From Methylomagnum ishizawai (GTDB lineage Bacteria > Pseudomonadota > Gammaproteobacteria > Methylococcales > Methylococcaceae): DNA of 64,000 bases. The notes beneath the pieces were generated by a model. It worked only from the letters and a program-made list of their open reading frames with translations, was not told the DNA's origin and did not search any database. Positions 29,198 through 39,158 of the stretch are shown piece after piece. Position numbers and translations under genes: made by a program. Positions within the stretch are counted from its first letter, which is position 1, and each line of letters starts with the position of its first letter. The DNA lies in the NCBI RefSeq assembly GCF_900155475.1, contig NZ_FXAM01000001.1, positions 3,668,881-3,732,880 of the forward strand. The letters run 5' to 3'.

Positions 29198-29689
29198 TCA
29201 GGCCGCTCCCAACGCCGCCTCGATATCCTCCACCAGTTCCTCTGGCTTGGTCATCGAGCCATAGCGCTTGACCGGCTTGCCCTCGCGGTCGATCAGGAAC
29301 TTGGTGAAATTCCACTTGATGCCCTCGCTGCCCAAGGTGCCGGGCAAGGCGTGCTTGAGATAGGCGAACACCGGATGGGCGCCCTCCCCGTTCACCTCGA
29401 CCTTCTCCGACAAGGGGAAACTCACGCCGTAATTCTTCTCGCAGAACGCGCCGATCTCCACGGCGTCGCCCGGCTCCTGCGCTCCGAATTGATTGCAGGG
29501 AAAGCCGACCACCACCAAGCCCCGGTCTTTATAGTCCTGGTACAGCTTTTCCAGTCCGGCGTATTGCGGGGTGAAACCACAACGGCTGGCGGTGTTGACG
29601 ACGAGGATGGCTTTGCCCCGGAATTGGGCGAAATCCAGGGGCTCGCCGGTCAGGGTCTTGGATTGGAAAGCATAGATATCAGCGCTCAT
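29198..29689 (-). CDS. Glutathione peroxidase (Cys type)
   Basis: 163-aa peroxidase reducing peroxides with glutathione or thioredoxin. Signatures are LVVNTASRCGFTPQY (peroxidatic Cys in place of selenocysteine), VVGFPCNQFGAQEPG (Gln of the catalytic tetrad and the second Cys region) and KWNFTKFLIDREG (Trp and Asn). Start 29689 has aggag 9 nt upstream. The usual length supports an intact gene. It stands divergent from ntrB and 123 nt from the GST, so both may serve peroxide and electrophile defence. Confidence 0.95.
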   Translation of the reverse strand: MSADIYAFQSKTLTGEPLDFAQFRGKAILVVNTASRCGFTPQYAGLEKLYQDYKDRGLVVVGFPCNQFGAQEPGDAVEIGAFCEKNYGVSFPLSEKVEVNGEGAHPVFAYLKHALPGTLGSEGIKWNFTKFLIDREGKPVKRYGSMTKPEELVEDIEAALGAA

Positions 29690-30002
29690 GGTCGGCTCCT
29701 ATGGGATGGGGGAACGGGGGTGTTCCCAAGTGCCGCAGTTTACGCCGATTCGGGCCGATCCCGCGCCCATGAGTCCCGGCGCTGGAACGCGGCAGTGAAA
29801 CGCCCCATTTTGGGGCCAGCTTCCATCCCTGCCAATGAATCGCACCAAAATAGGCCATAATTCCCATCATGCCGCTCCGGTTTCCCTGCGGAAACCCGCA
29901 CGGCCACCCAACCCGCTCCCGGCATCCGGCCCGCCATCGGCACATCCCCGCGGTCCAAGGGCACCCGGCGGACATGGCCCCCATATTGCTTCGCAAGCCG
30001 CA

Positions 30003-31076
30003 ATGAACCACGAAGACACCCCCAACCTGCACCATCGCATCCTCGACCATCTCACCGACGCCGTCTTGCTGTTCGACCCGGAATACCGGCTGGTCTACAT
30101 CAACATGGCAGGCGAGATGCTATTCGCCGTGAGCGCCCGCCAAGTGCTGGGCGTCCGGGCCGAGGAAATCTTTTTCCTGTACGACAAGGACATCGAAAAA
30201 GACTTGCAGCGCACCTTGGAACACGCCGAGACCCTGACCAAGCGCAATCTCGCGCTGGAACTGCCCAGCCAACCCATCACGGTGAACCTGACCCTCACCC
30301 CGATGATGGAACAGGACCGGCGAGTGGCCGCCCTGGTGCAGATCGAGCAGGTGGATAGGCACCTCCGCATCTCGATGGAAGAGCAATTGCTGGCCCAGCA
30401 AAACGCCGCCCGCATGCTGCTGAGGGGCTTGGCCCACGAGATCAAGAACCCGCTGGGGGGACTCCGGGGCGCGGCCCAACTGCTGGACCGGGAACTGCCC
30501 GACGCGGAACTGCGCGAATACACCAAGATCATCATGGAGGAATCCGACCGCCTGCAATCACTGGTGGACCGGATGCTCGCCCCCAACAAACCGCCGCACA
30601 AAGCCCCGCTCAATATCCACCGGGTATTGGAACGGGTCCGGCAATTGGTGCAGGTCGAAGCCCCGCCCGGCGTGGTGATCGAACGCGATTACGACCCCAG
30701 CCTGCCCACGGTCAACGGCGACAGCGACCAACTGATCCAGGCCATCCTCAACGTGGTCCGCAACGCCGCCCAGGCCGTGGGCCAACAGGGCCGCATCCTG
30801 ATCCGCACCCGCATCCACCGCCAAGTGACCATCGGCCACCGCAAGAGCCGCCACGCGCTCAAGGTCGAGGTCATCGACGACGGTCCCGGCATCAAGCCGG
30901 AACTGTTGGGCCAGATTTTCTACCCCATGGTCACGGGCCGGGCCGATGGCACCGGGCTCGGGCTGTCCATCGCCCAATCGCTGATCAACCAGCATGGCGG
31001 CTTGGTGGAATGTTCGAGCGCGCCGGGGCACACGGTGTTTTCTATTTTTTTGCCGCTGGAGAAAGAACATGAATAG
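30003..31076 (+). CDS. ntrB: Nitrogen regulation sensor kinase NtrB
   Basis: 357-aa histidine kinase that phosphorylates or dephosphorylates NtrC according to nitrogen state, normally through PII. A PAS domain (10-120) starts ILDHLTDAVLLFDPEYRLVY. The HisKA helix has LRGLAHEIKNPLGGL with the phosphorylated His, and the HATPase part has VRNAAQAVG (N box), VIDDGPGI (G1) and GTGLGLSIAQSL (G2). ATG 30003 places the PAS domain at the usual distance; the frame upstream to 29835 is low complexity. No transmembrane segment, so cytoplasmic. Its stop overlaps ntrC by 8 nt. Confidence 0.95.
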   Translation: MNHEDTPNLHHRILDHLTDAVLLFDPEYRLVYINMAGEMLFAVSARQVLGVRAEEIFFLYDKDIEKDLQRTLEHAETLTKRNLALELPSQPITVNLTLTPMMEQDRRVAALVQIEQVDRHLRISMEEQLLAQQNAARMLLRGLAHEIKNPLGGLRGAAQLLDRELPDAELREYTKIIMEESDRLQSLVDRMLAPNKPPHKAPLNIHRVLERVRQLVQVEAPPGVVIERDYDPSLPTVNGDSDQLIQAILNVVRNAAQAVGQQGRILIRTRIHRQVTIGHRKSRHALKVEVIDDGPGIKPELLGQIFYPMVTGRADGTGLGLSIAQSLINQHGGLVECSSAPGHTVFSIFLPLEKEHE

Positions 31077-32484
31077 CGCGGCCCAAGTCTGGGTGGTCGA
31101 TGACGACCGCTCGATCCGCTGGGTGTTGGAGAAAGCCCTGCAAAAAGCCTCGATCCAAACCCGTTGCTTCGCGCACGCGGGCGGCTTGCTCGACGCCTTG
31201 GCACAGGGCAAACCGGACGCCATCCTCACCGATATCCGCATGCCCGGCATCGACGGCCTGGAACTCCTCAAGCAATTGCAGGGCAAACACCCCGACCTCC
31301 CGGTCATCATCATGACCGCGCATTCCGACCTGGAAAGCGCGGTGTCGGCCTTCCACGGCGGGGCGTTCGAGTATTTGCCCAAACCCTTCGATGTGGACGA
31401 CGCGGTGGATTTGGTGCGCCGCGCCTGCGCCCAGAGCCAGCGCCAGAAACCCGAACCCAGCCCCGCCCCGGCCCCGGAGAAAACCCCCGAAATCATCGGC
31501 GAAGCCCCGGCCATGCAGGAGGTGTTCCGCGCCATCGCCCGCTTGGCCCGCTCGCATATCACGGTGCTGATCAACGGCGAATCCGGCACCGGCAAGGAAT
31601 TGGTGGCCCGCGCCCTGCACCGCCACAGCCCCCGCGCCGACAAGCCCTTCATCGCCCTCAACATGGCGGCGATTCCCCGCGACTTGCTCGAATCCGAATT
31701 GTTCGGCCATGAGCGCGGCGCCTTCACCGGGGCGCAGGCCCGCCGCGCCGGGCGTTTCGAGCAGGCCGACGGCGGCACCTTGTTCCTCGACGAAATCGGC
31801 GACATGCCCGCCGACCTGCAAACCCGTTTGCTGCGGGTGCTGGCCGATGGCGAGTTCTTCCCGGTCGGTGCCCATACCCCGGTCAAGGTCGATGTCCGCA
31901 TCATCGCCGCCACCCATCAGCATTTGGATAACTTGGTGGCGGAAGGCCGCTTCCGCGAAGATTTGTTCCACCGGCTGAATGTCATCCGCGTGCATCTGCC
32001 GCCCCTGCGCGAGCGCCGCCAGGATATTCCGCTATTGCTCAAGCATTTCTTGCAGGAGGCCAGCCAGGAACTCAAGGTGGAGACCAAGAGCCTGTTGCCC
32101 GAGGTGGAAGTCTATCTGTGCCGGTTGGATTGGCCGGGCAATGTCCGCCAATTGGAAAACACCTGCCGCTGGATCACGGTGATGGCGGCGGGCAAGGAGG
32201 CCCACTTGGACGATTTGCCGCCGGAATTGCTACAAGTGAAGACGGCGGACGCCGCGGCCCCGATGGCGGATGGCTGGGAGGATTCGTTCCGGCAATGGGT
32301 GGACCAGCGCTTGAAGCGCGGCGAGCGCAACATCGCCAAGGACGCCATCGAATCGGCGGAAGGCATCCTCATCACCACGGCGCTGCAAGTGACCCGCGGC
32401 CGCCGCCAGGAAGCCGCCAAACTGCTGGGCTATGGCCGCAATACCCTGACCCGCAAGATCACCGAGTTGAACCTGGATGTCTGA
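31069..32484 (+). CDS. ntrC: Nitrogen regulation response regulator NtrC
   Basis: 471-aa sigma-54 activator. The receiver has VWVVDDDRSIRWVLEKAL, DIRMPGIDG (acceptor Asp) and YLPKPFD. The AAA+ domain has Walker A NGESGTGKE, the canonical GAFTGA loop, Walker B TLFLDEIGDMP and FREDLFHRLNVIRVHLPPLR. A Fis-type HTH closes it (RRQEAAKLLGYGRNTLTRKI). The ATG at 31069 has ggag 8 nt upstream and lies inside the last codons of ntrB, so kinase and regulator are coupled. It activates nitrogen-assimilation promoters; glnA is not in the window. Confidence 0.96.
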   Translation: MNSAAQVWVVDDDRSIRWVLEKALQKASIQTRCFAHAGGLLDALAQGKPDAILTDIRMPGIDGLELLKQLQGKHPDLPVIIMTAHSDLESAVSAFHGGAFEYLPKPFDVDDAVDLVRRACAQSQRQKPEPSPAPAPEKTPEIIGEAPAMQEVFRAIARLARSHITVLINGESGTGKELVARALHRHSPRADKPFIALNMAAIPRDLLESELFGHERGAFTGAQARRAGRFEQADGGTLFLDEIGDMPADLQTRLLRVLADGEFFPVGAHTPVKVDVRIIAATHQHLDNLVAEGRFREDLFHRLNVIRVHLPPLRERRQDIPLLLKHFLQEASQELKVETKSLLPEVEVYLCRLDWPGNVRQLENTCRWITVMAAGKEAHLDDLPPELLQVKTADAAAPMADGWEDSFRQWVDQRLKRGERNIAKDAIESAEGILITTALQVTRGRRQEAAKLLGYGRNTLTRKITELNLDV

Positions 32485-32566
32485 AATCGCCTTCAGCCTG
32501 GTGCGGCATCACCCCTCACCGGGTCCGCGCCCATTTAAGCCCGCGCTCCTTCGCGAGGATACGCCG

Positions 32567-33043
32567 ATGAATAGCGTGCTGAAGCTGTGCCAAGGCTTGC
32601 CGGAACAAAGGTTCGCGCCCGCCGAGGTCTTGCTGGCGGAAGGCGGGACGGATGGGAAGCTATATGTCCTGATCGAGGGCGAGGTGGAGATTTCCAAGGA
32701 AAACATCGCCCTCCACAGCCAGGACGATTCCGGCGCGATCTTCGGGGAAATCTCGGTCCTGTTGAACCTGCCGCGCACCGCGACCGTGACCGCCACCCGG
32801 CCCTGCCGTGCCTACCGGATCGACGATGGCGCGGCCTTCCTGCGCGACCATCCCGACTTCGCCATCCACCTCTCGACCCTACTGGCCCGGCGGCTCCACA
32901 GCATCACCGGCTATCTGGTGGACCTGAAACGGCAGTTCGCCGACCATGCGGACCATTTCGGCCTGGTGGACGAGGTGCTGGACAACCTCCTCTACCAACA
33001 GCCCTGGCCCCTCCCCGACGACACCGAACGCTATCCGCAATAG
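32567..33043 (+). CDS. Cyclic-nucleotide-binding domain protein without DNA-binding domain
   Basis: 158-aa protein made almost entirely of one cNMP-binding beta-barrel: FAPAEVLLAEGGTDGKLYVL, then the phosphate-binding cassette region GAIFGEISVLLNLPRTATVTA. A helical tail (about 115-158) has no HTH, unlike Crp/Fnr proteins. The start at 32567 is supported by gagga 9 nt upstream; the frame also opens earlier at 32477 but without family similarity. It follows ntrC by 82 nt on the same strand and overlaps the 3' end of the convergent phosphoesterase gene by 13 nt. It may be a regulatory subunit for a partner enzyme. Confidence 0.85.
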   Translation: MNSVLKLCQGLPEQRFAPAEVLLAEGGTDGKLYVLIEGEVEISKENIALHSQDDSGAIFGEISVLLNLPRTATVTATRPCRAYRIDDGAAFLRDHPDFAIHLSTLLARRLHSITGYLVDLKRQFADHADHFGLVDEVLDNLLYQQPWPLPDDTERYPQ

Positions 33044-33819
33044 CGCTTGTCCAACCACGCGGGCGCTTCCCGCACCGGACTGGGCCGGAGCGGGGCCATG
33101 GCATCCAGCGCGATTTCCTCCACCACCTCGCACGAGGCCCACAAGGCCCGCCGCGCCTGGGTATCGAGGATGATATGGGCCGGCACCGGCCCGAGTTGCC
33201 GCCCCGGATTGAACACCCAGGTTGCCCCGATCCGGTCCACCCAGGAGCCGCCTTGCTGGAACGGCGATTGGTGGACATGGCCGACCAGCACCATGCTGGG
33301 CGCGAACCGGGCGATCCATTCCACCAACTGCGCATCCCCGCCATAACGCCGCCCGCTCCAACTGGTGGGCGAGGCGTCCGGCGGCGCGTGGTAGATCCAA
33401 ATCCATTGCGCCTTGGTTTTCCGGCTATCCCGCTCGATCTGTTCCCCCACCCTGGCGCAACGCTTCGGCCCGTCCCACCACGGGCAGATGGTGAACAGAA
33501 TATCCTCCAGTTCCAGGCTGTCCTCGTCGGTAGGGATGCCGAATTGCCGGGTCCTCAGTATCCAGCGGGCATATTTCTCGTCGTGGAAATCGCGGGCATC
33601 CAGATCGTGGTTGCCCGAGCAAACCACCACGCGGGTCTTGGCGCACATCCGCTTGAGATAGGACAGGATGACGGTGATCTGGGCCTGTAGGTCCACCACC
33701 GAGGCGATATCCAAATGATCCCCCGCGATGACGACCACATCGTAGGCGGGGGCTTGCTGCAATACCCAATCGAATTGCTTCAAGGTGTAATGCAGATCGG
33801 AAACCAGCAGGCATTTCAT
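33031..33819 (-). CDS. Calcineurin-like metallophosphoesterase
   Basis: 262-aa phosphoesterase. The dimetal motifs are in order: SDLHYTL (D-x-H), VVIAGDHLD (GDx2D-like), VVVCSGNHDLDARDF (GNHD), IYHAPPDASP and VLVGHVHQSPF (GHxH). ATG 33819 starts directly with the first strand (MKCLLVSDLH). No signal peptide, so cytoplasmic. The substrate could be a phosphodiester, phosphoprotein or nucleotide; juxtaposition with a cNMP-binding protein is suggestive of nothing more than convergence. The 477 bp upstream separate it from a divergent chemoreceptor gene. Confidence 0.9.
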   Translation of the reverse strand: MKCLLVSDLHYTLKQFDWVLQQAPAYDVVVIAGDHLDIASVVDLQAQITVILSYLKRMCAKTRVVVCSGNHDLDARDFHDEKYARWILRTRQFGIPTDEDSLELEDILFTICPWWDGPKRCARVGEQIERDSRKTKAQWIWIYHAPPDASPTSWSGRRYGGDAQLVEWIARFAPSMVLVGHVHQSPFQQGGSWVDRIGATWVFNPGRQLGPVPAHIILDTQARRALWASCEVVEEIALDAMAPLRPSPVREAPAWLDKRYCG

Positions 33820-34296
33820 ACGCTTATTCCATAGCGGGGCGTTATTTTCGGGCCGGCCGGGCAGGTATTGTTTTGGTGGACCGCTGGTTCGGGCTGGAAA
33901 GCGGTTGCATCCATTCATCCATGGAATGGGACGGGGCCGTGCCGGGGCGGGAAAGCATATAGACAAATGCTATCGACTCCAAGCTTTCCGCGGGGCCATT
34001 GCGGGACCGCCGCCGATGGACCGGCCTCCTTAACGATCCGCATCCACCTCCCTCCGCCGCGAACTACTTGAATTATTAGGGTTTAGATGCGGACCGCCGG
34101 AGGTGTCCACCGCCCCGACGATCTCCAAGGCCGCCGCCCAGGGCTACACTTCCCACCACTTCCCCCGAACATGTCCTAAGCTTCCCATGAGTTTCGACAT
34201 AACCCTTTGAACCACTGGCGGCGGGCCACCCTCTCCCGTATCCGTCCGCCCCGGTTCGCCCCGCAATATGGACAACCTTGAACCAGGAGTCCCCCG
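33820..34296. other. Divergent intergenic region phosphoesterase / chemoreceptor
   Basis: 477 bp without a supportable ORF, tRNA or repeat. A short AT-richer patch (34066-34090, around acttgaattattagggttt) may hold promoter elements for the chemoreceptor, but no flagellar sigma-28 consensus was recognised. The chemoreceptor ribosome-binding site aggag is at its right edge. Confidence 0.45.
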
Positions 34297-36363
34297 ATGC
34301 TTAACAACATGAAAATCCGCGCGAAACTGGCGATGGGTTTCGGCCTGCTCTTACTCTTCGGAGCCATGATCGCCACGGTGGGGATATGGCGCTTGCTAGA
34401 CCTGCAAGCCGATTTCAAAGCCTTGTCCGGGCCGATCCTGGCCCGCGAACGGTTGACCCACCAAGGTCTGGCCCAAATGGGCGATGGAGTGCATTACTTC
34501 AAAAACGCCATCCTGCGGGGCAAGGACTATCCGGCGAAATTCGAGGCGGCGATGGCGGGCATCGAGCAAACGGTCCGCGATTACCGGCTGACCGCCGAGC
34601 CCGCCCCGGAAGAACGAGCCTTGCTCGAAACCATCGACCAAGAACTCAAGCAATACCGCAACGCCATGGCCACCGTGGTGGAAATGCTAGCCAAGGGCGC
34701 GACCCCCACCCAAATCGACAACAGCGTCGCGGGCGCCGACAAAGCCTTGGCGGCGGCGCTGGAAAAACTCATGGTCATCAACATCGAGCGCGGCACCCAA
34801 AGCCAACGGCAATTCAACCAACAACTCGACACCGGCATCCCGGTCTTGCTGGGCATCATGGCGCTGATGATCACCCTGGGCGTATTCACGGCGAAAACCA
34901 TCATCGCCAATATCACCCGGCCCTTGGCGCGGGCGGTCGAACTTGCCCAAGGCATAGCCGCCGGGAATATCGAGCAAGCCCTCTCCCATCCCACTGGCCG
35001 GGACGAAACCGCCGAACTGCTCGCGGCCATGGCGAGCATGGCCGATACCCTCAAAAGCTTTGCCGCCGCCCAGCTCGACAACGTCAAAAAGCACGCATCC
35101 GGCGGGCTGGACGATCAAATCGACGCCGGGCGGTTTCCGGGCATTTATGGACAAATGGCCTGTTCGATCAACGACTTGGTGCAATCGCATATCGCGGTGA
35201 AAAAACGGGTGGTCGAAATCGTGAAACGCTATGCGCAAGGCGACCTGAGCGTGGACATGGACCGCCTGCCCGGCCAAAAACGCGAAATCACCGAAGCCAT
35301 CGACAGCGTGAAAACCAGCCTGCAAGCAATCAACCGCGAAATCAAAACCCTGGCGCACTCGGCGGTGAACGGCGATTTCACGGTGCGGGGACGGGCCGAC
35401 CAATACCACTACGAATTCCGCGAGATGGTGGAAGGACTGAACGCGCTGATGGAAGTCAGCGACCGGGGCCTGGCCGAGGTCGCGCGGGTTCTGGGCGCCT
35501 TGGCGGAAGGCGACCTGACCCAGCGCATCGACGGCGATTACCGGGGCACCTTCGGCCAATTACGGGACGCTTCCAACGCCACGGTGGAGCGGCTCAGGGA
35601 AATGGTGGAACGCATCCACGAGGCCAGCCAGGCCGTCAACAACGCCGCCCAGGAAATCGCCGCCGGGAACGCCGACCTATCGCGCCGCACCGAGGAACAA
35701 GCCAGCAGCCTGGACGAAATCTCCAGCGCGATGGAGCGGCTCAATGCCACCGTGACCGCCAACGCCAGCGGTGCCGGACAAGCCAACGCCCTGGTCCAAC
35801 ACGCCAACGGGGCGGTCGAACAAGGCGGCGACGCGGTGGGACGCCTGGTCGCGGCCATGGGCGAAATCCAGGAACGCTCGCGCAAGATCGCCGACATCAC
35901 CGGGGTCATCGACGGCATCGCCTTCCAGACCAATATCTTGGCCCTGAACGCCACGGTCGAGGCGGCGCGGGCGGGCGAACAAGGCCGCGGCTTTGCCGTG
36001 GTCGCCAACGAAGTGCGGAGCCTGGCCCAACGCAGCGCCTCCGCCGCCAAGGAAATCAAGGGCTTGATCGCCTCCTCGGCGGAAAAAGTGGACACCGGCG
36101 TGGCGCAGGCCACCCAGGCCGGCGAGGTCATGGAAGAAGTGGTGGGCGGTTTTGGCCAAGTGAGAACGCTGATGGAGGAAATCTCCACCGCCAGCCAAGA
36201 CCAAGCCCATGGCATCGGGCAAATCGCCCAGGCCATAGGCCAGATGGATAAGATGACCCAACACAACGCCGCCCTGGTGGAAGAAGCCGCCGCCGCTGCG
36301 GAATCCCTGGGAGAGCAGGCCCGCAGCCTGGTCGCGGCGATGAGCGCCTTCAAGCTGGCTTAG
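34297..36363 (+). CDS. Methyl-accepting chemotaxis protein
   Basis: 688-aa transmembrane chemoreceptor. TM1 (about 12-32) contains [17 protein letters not shown]; the periplasmic four-helix-type sensor spans about 33-185; TM2 is [17 protein letters not shown] (about 187-205). Several HAMP-like segments follow, and the signalling hairpin holds the canonical tip [20 protein letters not shown], then [18 protein letters not shown], contacting CheA/CheW. Methylation helices carry Glu/Gln pairs ([19 protein letters not shown]). The protein ends in AMSAFKLA without the NWETF tether for CheR. Aggag before the ATG supports the start. Ligand unknown; flagellar motor genes motAB are about 10 kb away. 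Confidence 0.95.
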   Translation: MLNNMKIRAKLAMGFGLLLLFGAMIATVGIWRLLDLQADFKALSGPILARERLTHQGLAQMGDGVHYFKNAILRGKDYPAKFEAAMAGIEQTVRDYRLTAEPAPEERALLETIDQELKQYRNAMATVVEMLAKGATPTQIDNSVAGADKALAAALEKLMVINIERGTQSQRQFNQQLDTGIPVLLGIMALMITLGVFTAKTIIANITRPLARAVELAQGIAAGNIEQALSHPTGRDETAELLAAMASMADTLKSFAAAQLDNVKKHASGGLDDQIDAGRFPGIYGQMACSINDLVQSHIAVKKRVVEIVKRYAQGDLSVDMDRLPGQKREITEAIDSVKTSLQAINREIKTLAHSAVNGDFTVRGRADQYHYEFREMVEGLNALMEVSDRGLAEVARVLGALAEGDLTQRIDGDYRGTFGQLRDASNATVERLREMVERIHEASQAVNNAAQEIAAGNADLSRRTEEQASSLDEISSAMERLNATVTANASGAGQANALVQHANGAVEQGGDAVGRLVAAMGEIQERSRKIADITGVIDGIAFQTNILALNATVEAARAGEQGRGFAVVANEVRSLAQRSASAAKEIKGLIASSAEKVDTGVAQATQAGEVMEEVVGGFGQVRTLMEEISTASQDQAHGIGQIAQAIGQMDKMTQHNAALVEEAAAAAESLGEQARSLVAAMSAFKLA

Positions 36364-36369
36364 GGGGGT

Positions 36370-36393
36370 GCTGGGGCTTCCTGCCACCCCAGC
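36370..36393 (+). terminator. Hairpin after chemoreceptor gene
   Basis: Arms gctgggg and ccccagc enclose a 10-nt loop just beyond the stop. There is no T tract, so it is a weak terminator candidate. Confidence 0.4.
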
Positions 36394-36578
36394 CCACAGC
36401 CTCCAATCCCGTTCCGGGCCCGATGCGGGCGCTGTCGCCCAAACCTATCCAAATCCTGCTGCCGCGGTAAAATCGCCCCCTTCGCCCCGTCCACCCCGCC
36501 GCAGTGCGGGCCGGACCGCCGGGCTGCACCATCCCCCCAAGAATTCTCAAAAATAAATAACCCATAGGGTGCGATAAC

Positions 36579-38591
36579 ATGGCTAAAAATCTAGGTTTGA
36601 TCGATACCGCCAACAACGACTTACCGGGCCTCGCCAGCGGCCTTGGAATATTAGCAGGAACCTATATCGGCACCGGGATACTGGAAAGCATCTCCAACAG
36701 CGCGTCCAGCGACGTGATCGATTATTACGATTTCCAATTCGATGGCACCGCCCCCATCAATAGCTATATCGAGCTGAACTCACCCGACGTGGTGAATATC
36801 AAGGCCCATTACGCCATGACCCTATACCGCTACGACGCGCAAAGCGATAAGTATGTGGAAGTGGCCGACAATTACCAGCTCCCGAATTCCCCTTATACCT
36901 ATCGCATCGACCTCACCGGCTTGGCGGCGGGCAAATATGTGGTCGGCGTCACCGGGGCCAAATGGTCTTTCGCCAGCTCGGCCACGGGACTTTATGAACT
37001 CAGGGTTTCTATACCTTCGCCCACCCAACCCGGCACCGTCATCAACGGCGATAATACGGCTAACGCCCTACTCGGCACCGACGATGAAAACACCATCAAT
37101 GCCAAAGGTGGCAACGACACCATCAATGGCGGTGCTGGCGACGATACGATCTATGGCGGGAACGGCAACGACAATCTCACCGGCGGTTTGAACAGCGACG
37201 TCCTCGACGGCGGTGCCGGCCTCGACAAGGTGGTCGAATCCGGCAATTTGGCGAAATTCATACTCGGCAATAACAGCTTGGTGGGGAATGGCGTCGATGT
37301 TTTGCTGAATATCGAGCAGGCGGTATTGACCGGCGGCAATAGCTGGAACCTGCTGGATGCCTCGGCCTTCACCCTGGGTTCCGTCACCCTGGTCGGCGGC
37401 GGCAGCGATGATACCTTGCTGGGCGGGGCGGGCGCGGATAGCCTGCAAGGCGACGATGGTTTCGATATCCTCAACGGCGGCGCGGGCGCGGACAAGTTGG
37501 TCGGCGGGACCGGGGGCGATCTTTATATCGTCGATAATACCGGGGATATCGTAGTGGAAACCGGTACTTTTGATTATGACCAGATCGAATCTTCGGTTTC
37601 TTATACCTTGGGAAAAACCCTGGAGGCACTCAAACTCACGGGTAGCGCCGCCATCAATGGCACCGGCAACAGCCAGGATAACCGTCTCACGGGCAATAGC
37701 GCCGCCAATAGCTTATCTGGACTGGATGGGGACGATATTCTGGACGGGGGCCAGGGTATAGATACCTTGGTCGGCGGGCGTGGCGACGACACCTATTATG
37801 TGGACAATCCCGGCGATATCGTGGTGGAGGACGCTTCCGCCGGACTCGACGAGGTTAATTCTTCCAGCAAGCGCTATACTTTGAGCGATAACCTGGAACA
37901 CTTGACTATCATCGGCAATGGTTTGGACGGCACCGGCAATTCGCTGAACAATATCCTGTCCGGCAATGGCTTGGGCAACAAGCTGAATGGGGCGGGCGGC
38001 AAGGATACCCTATATGGCTCCGATGGCTGGGATAACCTGAGGGGCGGCAATGGCGACGACTTCCTCTATGGCGGCGCGGATGACGATACGCTGCTGGGGG
38101 AGGCCGGCAAGGATTATCTGGACGGGCAAGGCGGCAATGATAAACTGAATGGCGGACCGGGCCAGGATTCCTATAGCGATTGGTCCGGTGCCAATACCTA
38201 TATCTTCCAGTTCAAGGAATCCTTGCTCAGCGCGCCGGATATTATCGATGGATTTTCGGTGGGCAAGGACAAAATCGACCTGCTCTCCGTAAGCGGGGGC
38301 GCCTTGGCCAAGCCGGTCGCATTCACCCGCGCGGCGGATCAAGATTTCAGCCCGTCGCTGGCGTCCATCAACCAAGTCTTCGCGGATGCCAATGGCAAGT
38401 TGGCGGGCAATCAACCCTTGGGCCTCAATAGCGCCGCTGTCGTCGACATCGGCGGGTATTACAACGCCTATGTGGTCGTCAACGACAATACCCCAGGCTT
38501 CCAAGCCGATACCGATCTGGTCTTCAAGATGGCGACTTTCGGGGATTTGCCGCCCGTCGGCGTGGTGGGGGTCGATCTGTTCTTCGCCTGA
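36579..38591 (+). CDS. RTX-type calcium-binding protein, probable type I secretion substrate
   Basis: 670-aa secreted-type protein. Residues about 40-150 form a beta-sandwich resembling a PPC domain (YYDFQFDGTAPINSYIELN). From about 155 onwards come blocks of glycine/aspartate nonapeptides, such as GGNDTINGGAGDDTIYGG, GGAGADSLQGDDG, GGRGDDTYYVDNPGDIVVE and GGNGDDFLYGGADDDTLLGE, which fold as parallel beta-rolls binding calcium. There is no N-terminal signal peptide; a C-terminal uncleaved signal is expected. The codon choice (many tat, aat, gat) differs somewhat from neighbours. No HlyB/HlyD/TolC genes are adjacent. Function may be surface or biofilm related, an inference. Confidence 0.88.
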   Translation: MAKNLGLIDTANNDLPGLASGLGILAGTYIGTGILESISNSASSDVIDYYDFQFDGTAPINSYIELNSPDVVNIKAHYAMTLYRYDAQSDKYVEVADNYQLPNSPYTYRIDLTGLAAGKYVVGVTGAKWSFASSATGLYELRVSIPSPTQPGTVINGDNTANALLGTDDENTINAKGGNDTINGGAGDDTIYGGNGNDNLTGGLNSDVLDGGAGLDKVVESGNLAKFILGNNSLVGNGVDVLLNIEQAVLTGGNSWNLLDASAFTLGSVTLVGGGSDDTLLGGAGADSLQGDDGFDILNGGAGADKLVGGTGGDLYIVDNTGDIVVETGTFDYDQIESSVSYTLGKTLEALKLTGSAAINGTGNSQDNRLTGNSAANSLSGLDGDDILDGGQGIDTLVGGRGDDTYYVDNPGDIVVEDASAGLDEVNSSSKRYTLSDNLEHLTIIGNGLDGTGNSLNNILSGNGLGNKLNGAGGKDTLYGSDGWDNLRGGNGDDFLYGGADDDTLLGEAGKDYLDGQGGNDKLNGGPGQDSYSDWSGANTYIFQFKESLLSAPDIIDGFSVGKDKIDLLSVSGGALAKPVAFTRAADQDFSPSLASINQVFADANGKLAGNQPLGLNSAAVVDIGGYYNAYVVVNDNTPGFQADTDLVFKMATFGDLPPVGVVGVDLFFA

Positions 38592-38678
38592 ACCACGTTT
38601 GGCAACAGCAAGCGCGGTCGGCACCGTCCCTCCGCGCTACGCCTCCCCGCCCTCCGAACCTATTTGGCCCATGACAAG

Positions 38679-38698
38679 GGCCGCCTCCGGGCGCGGCC
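38679..38698 (+). terminator. Weak terminator-like hairpin after the RTX gene
   Basis: Arms ggccgc and gcggcc with an 8-nt loop, followed by only two T residues. It lies in the 261-bp gap between the RTX gene and the next gene. Confidence 0.35.
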
Positions 38699-38852
38699 TT
38701 GGAATGCGGCCCGTTCCTGTCCGCGCAAGCGAGCGCGGCGGCGGGCCGCAATAATCAGCCCCAAACCGGACAGCAGCATCCCTCCAATCGAAATAGTCCC
38801 GGTGTTCTAATAAGCCCCGCCATGAGGCTTTATTTCACATCGCGAGGCTACC

Positions 38853-39134
38853 ATGACCGAATCCAGCAAAGACCTAGGGATCGCCACCGCCCTGCTGACC
38901 CGCTTCACCACCCAACGCCTGCCCAAAGCCTTGGCGCTCAAGGACAAGGTCGATCAAGGCGGCAAGCTCGACGAATGGGATATCGCCTTCCTGCGCGAGG
39001 TGTTCGCCGATGCCGAGCAGATCATGCCCCAGGTGGACCGGCATCCCGAATACCAAGCCCTGTGCGCCCAGGCGGTTTCGCTCTACCACGACATCACCGA
39101 ACGGGCCTTGGCGAACGAACATACACCGGGTTAA
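38853..39134 (+). CDS. Small conserved-looking protein upstream of transaldolase
   Basis: 93-aa helical, charged protein with no motif I recognise (LPKALALKDKVDQGGKLDEW, FLREVFADAEQIMPQVDRHP). No signal peptide or membrane segment. A moderate ribosome-binding site (gcgagg) precedes the ATG. It ends 24 nt before the transaldolase gene on the same strand, so the two are almost certainly co-transcribed. A role with transaldolase or stress adaptation is only inferred from position. Confidence 0.75.
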   Translation: MTESSKDLGIATALLTRFTTQRLPKALALKDKVDQGGKLDEWDIAFLREVFADAEQIMPQVDRHPEYQALCAQAVSLYHDITERALANEHTPG

Positions 39135-39158
39135 ACCCCACTCACGAGGATTCAGGCT

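Noticed and set aside
29198-29689. Possible selenocysteine in the glutathione peroxidase
   Set aside because: The catalytic codon encodes Cys and there is no in-frame TGA, so it is an ordinary Cys enzyme.
33820-34296. Possible riboswitch or tRNA in the chemoreceptor upstream region
   Set aside because: No conserved riboswitch core, T-loop or cloverleaf pattern could be found by reading either strand.
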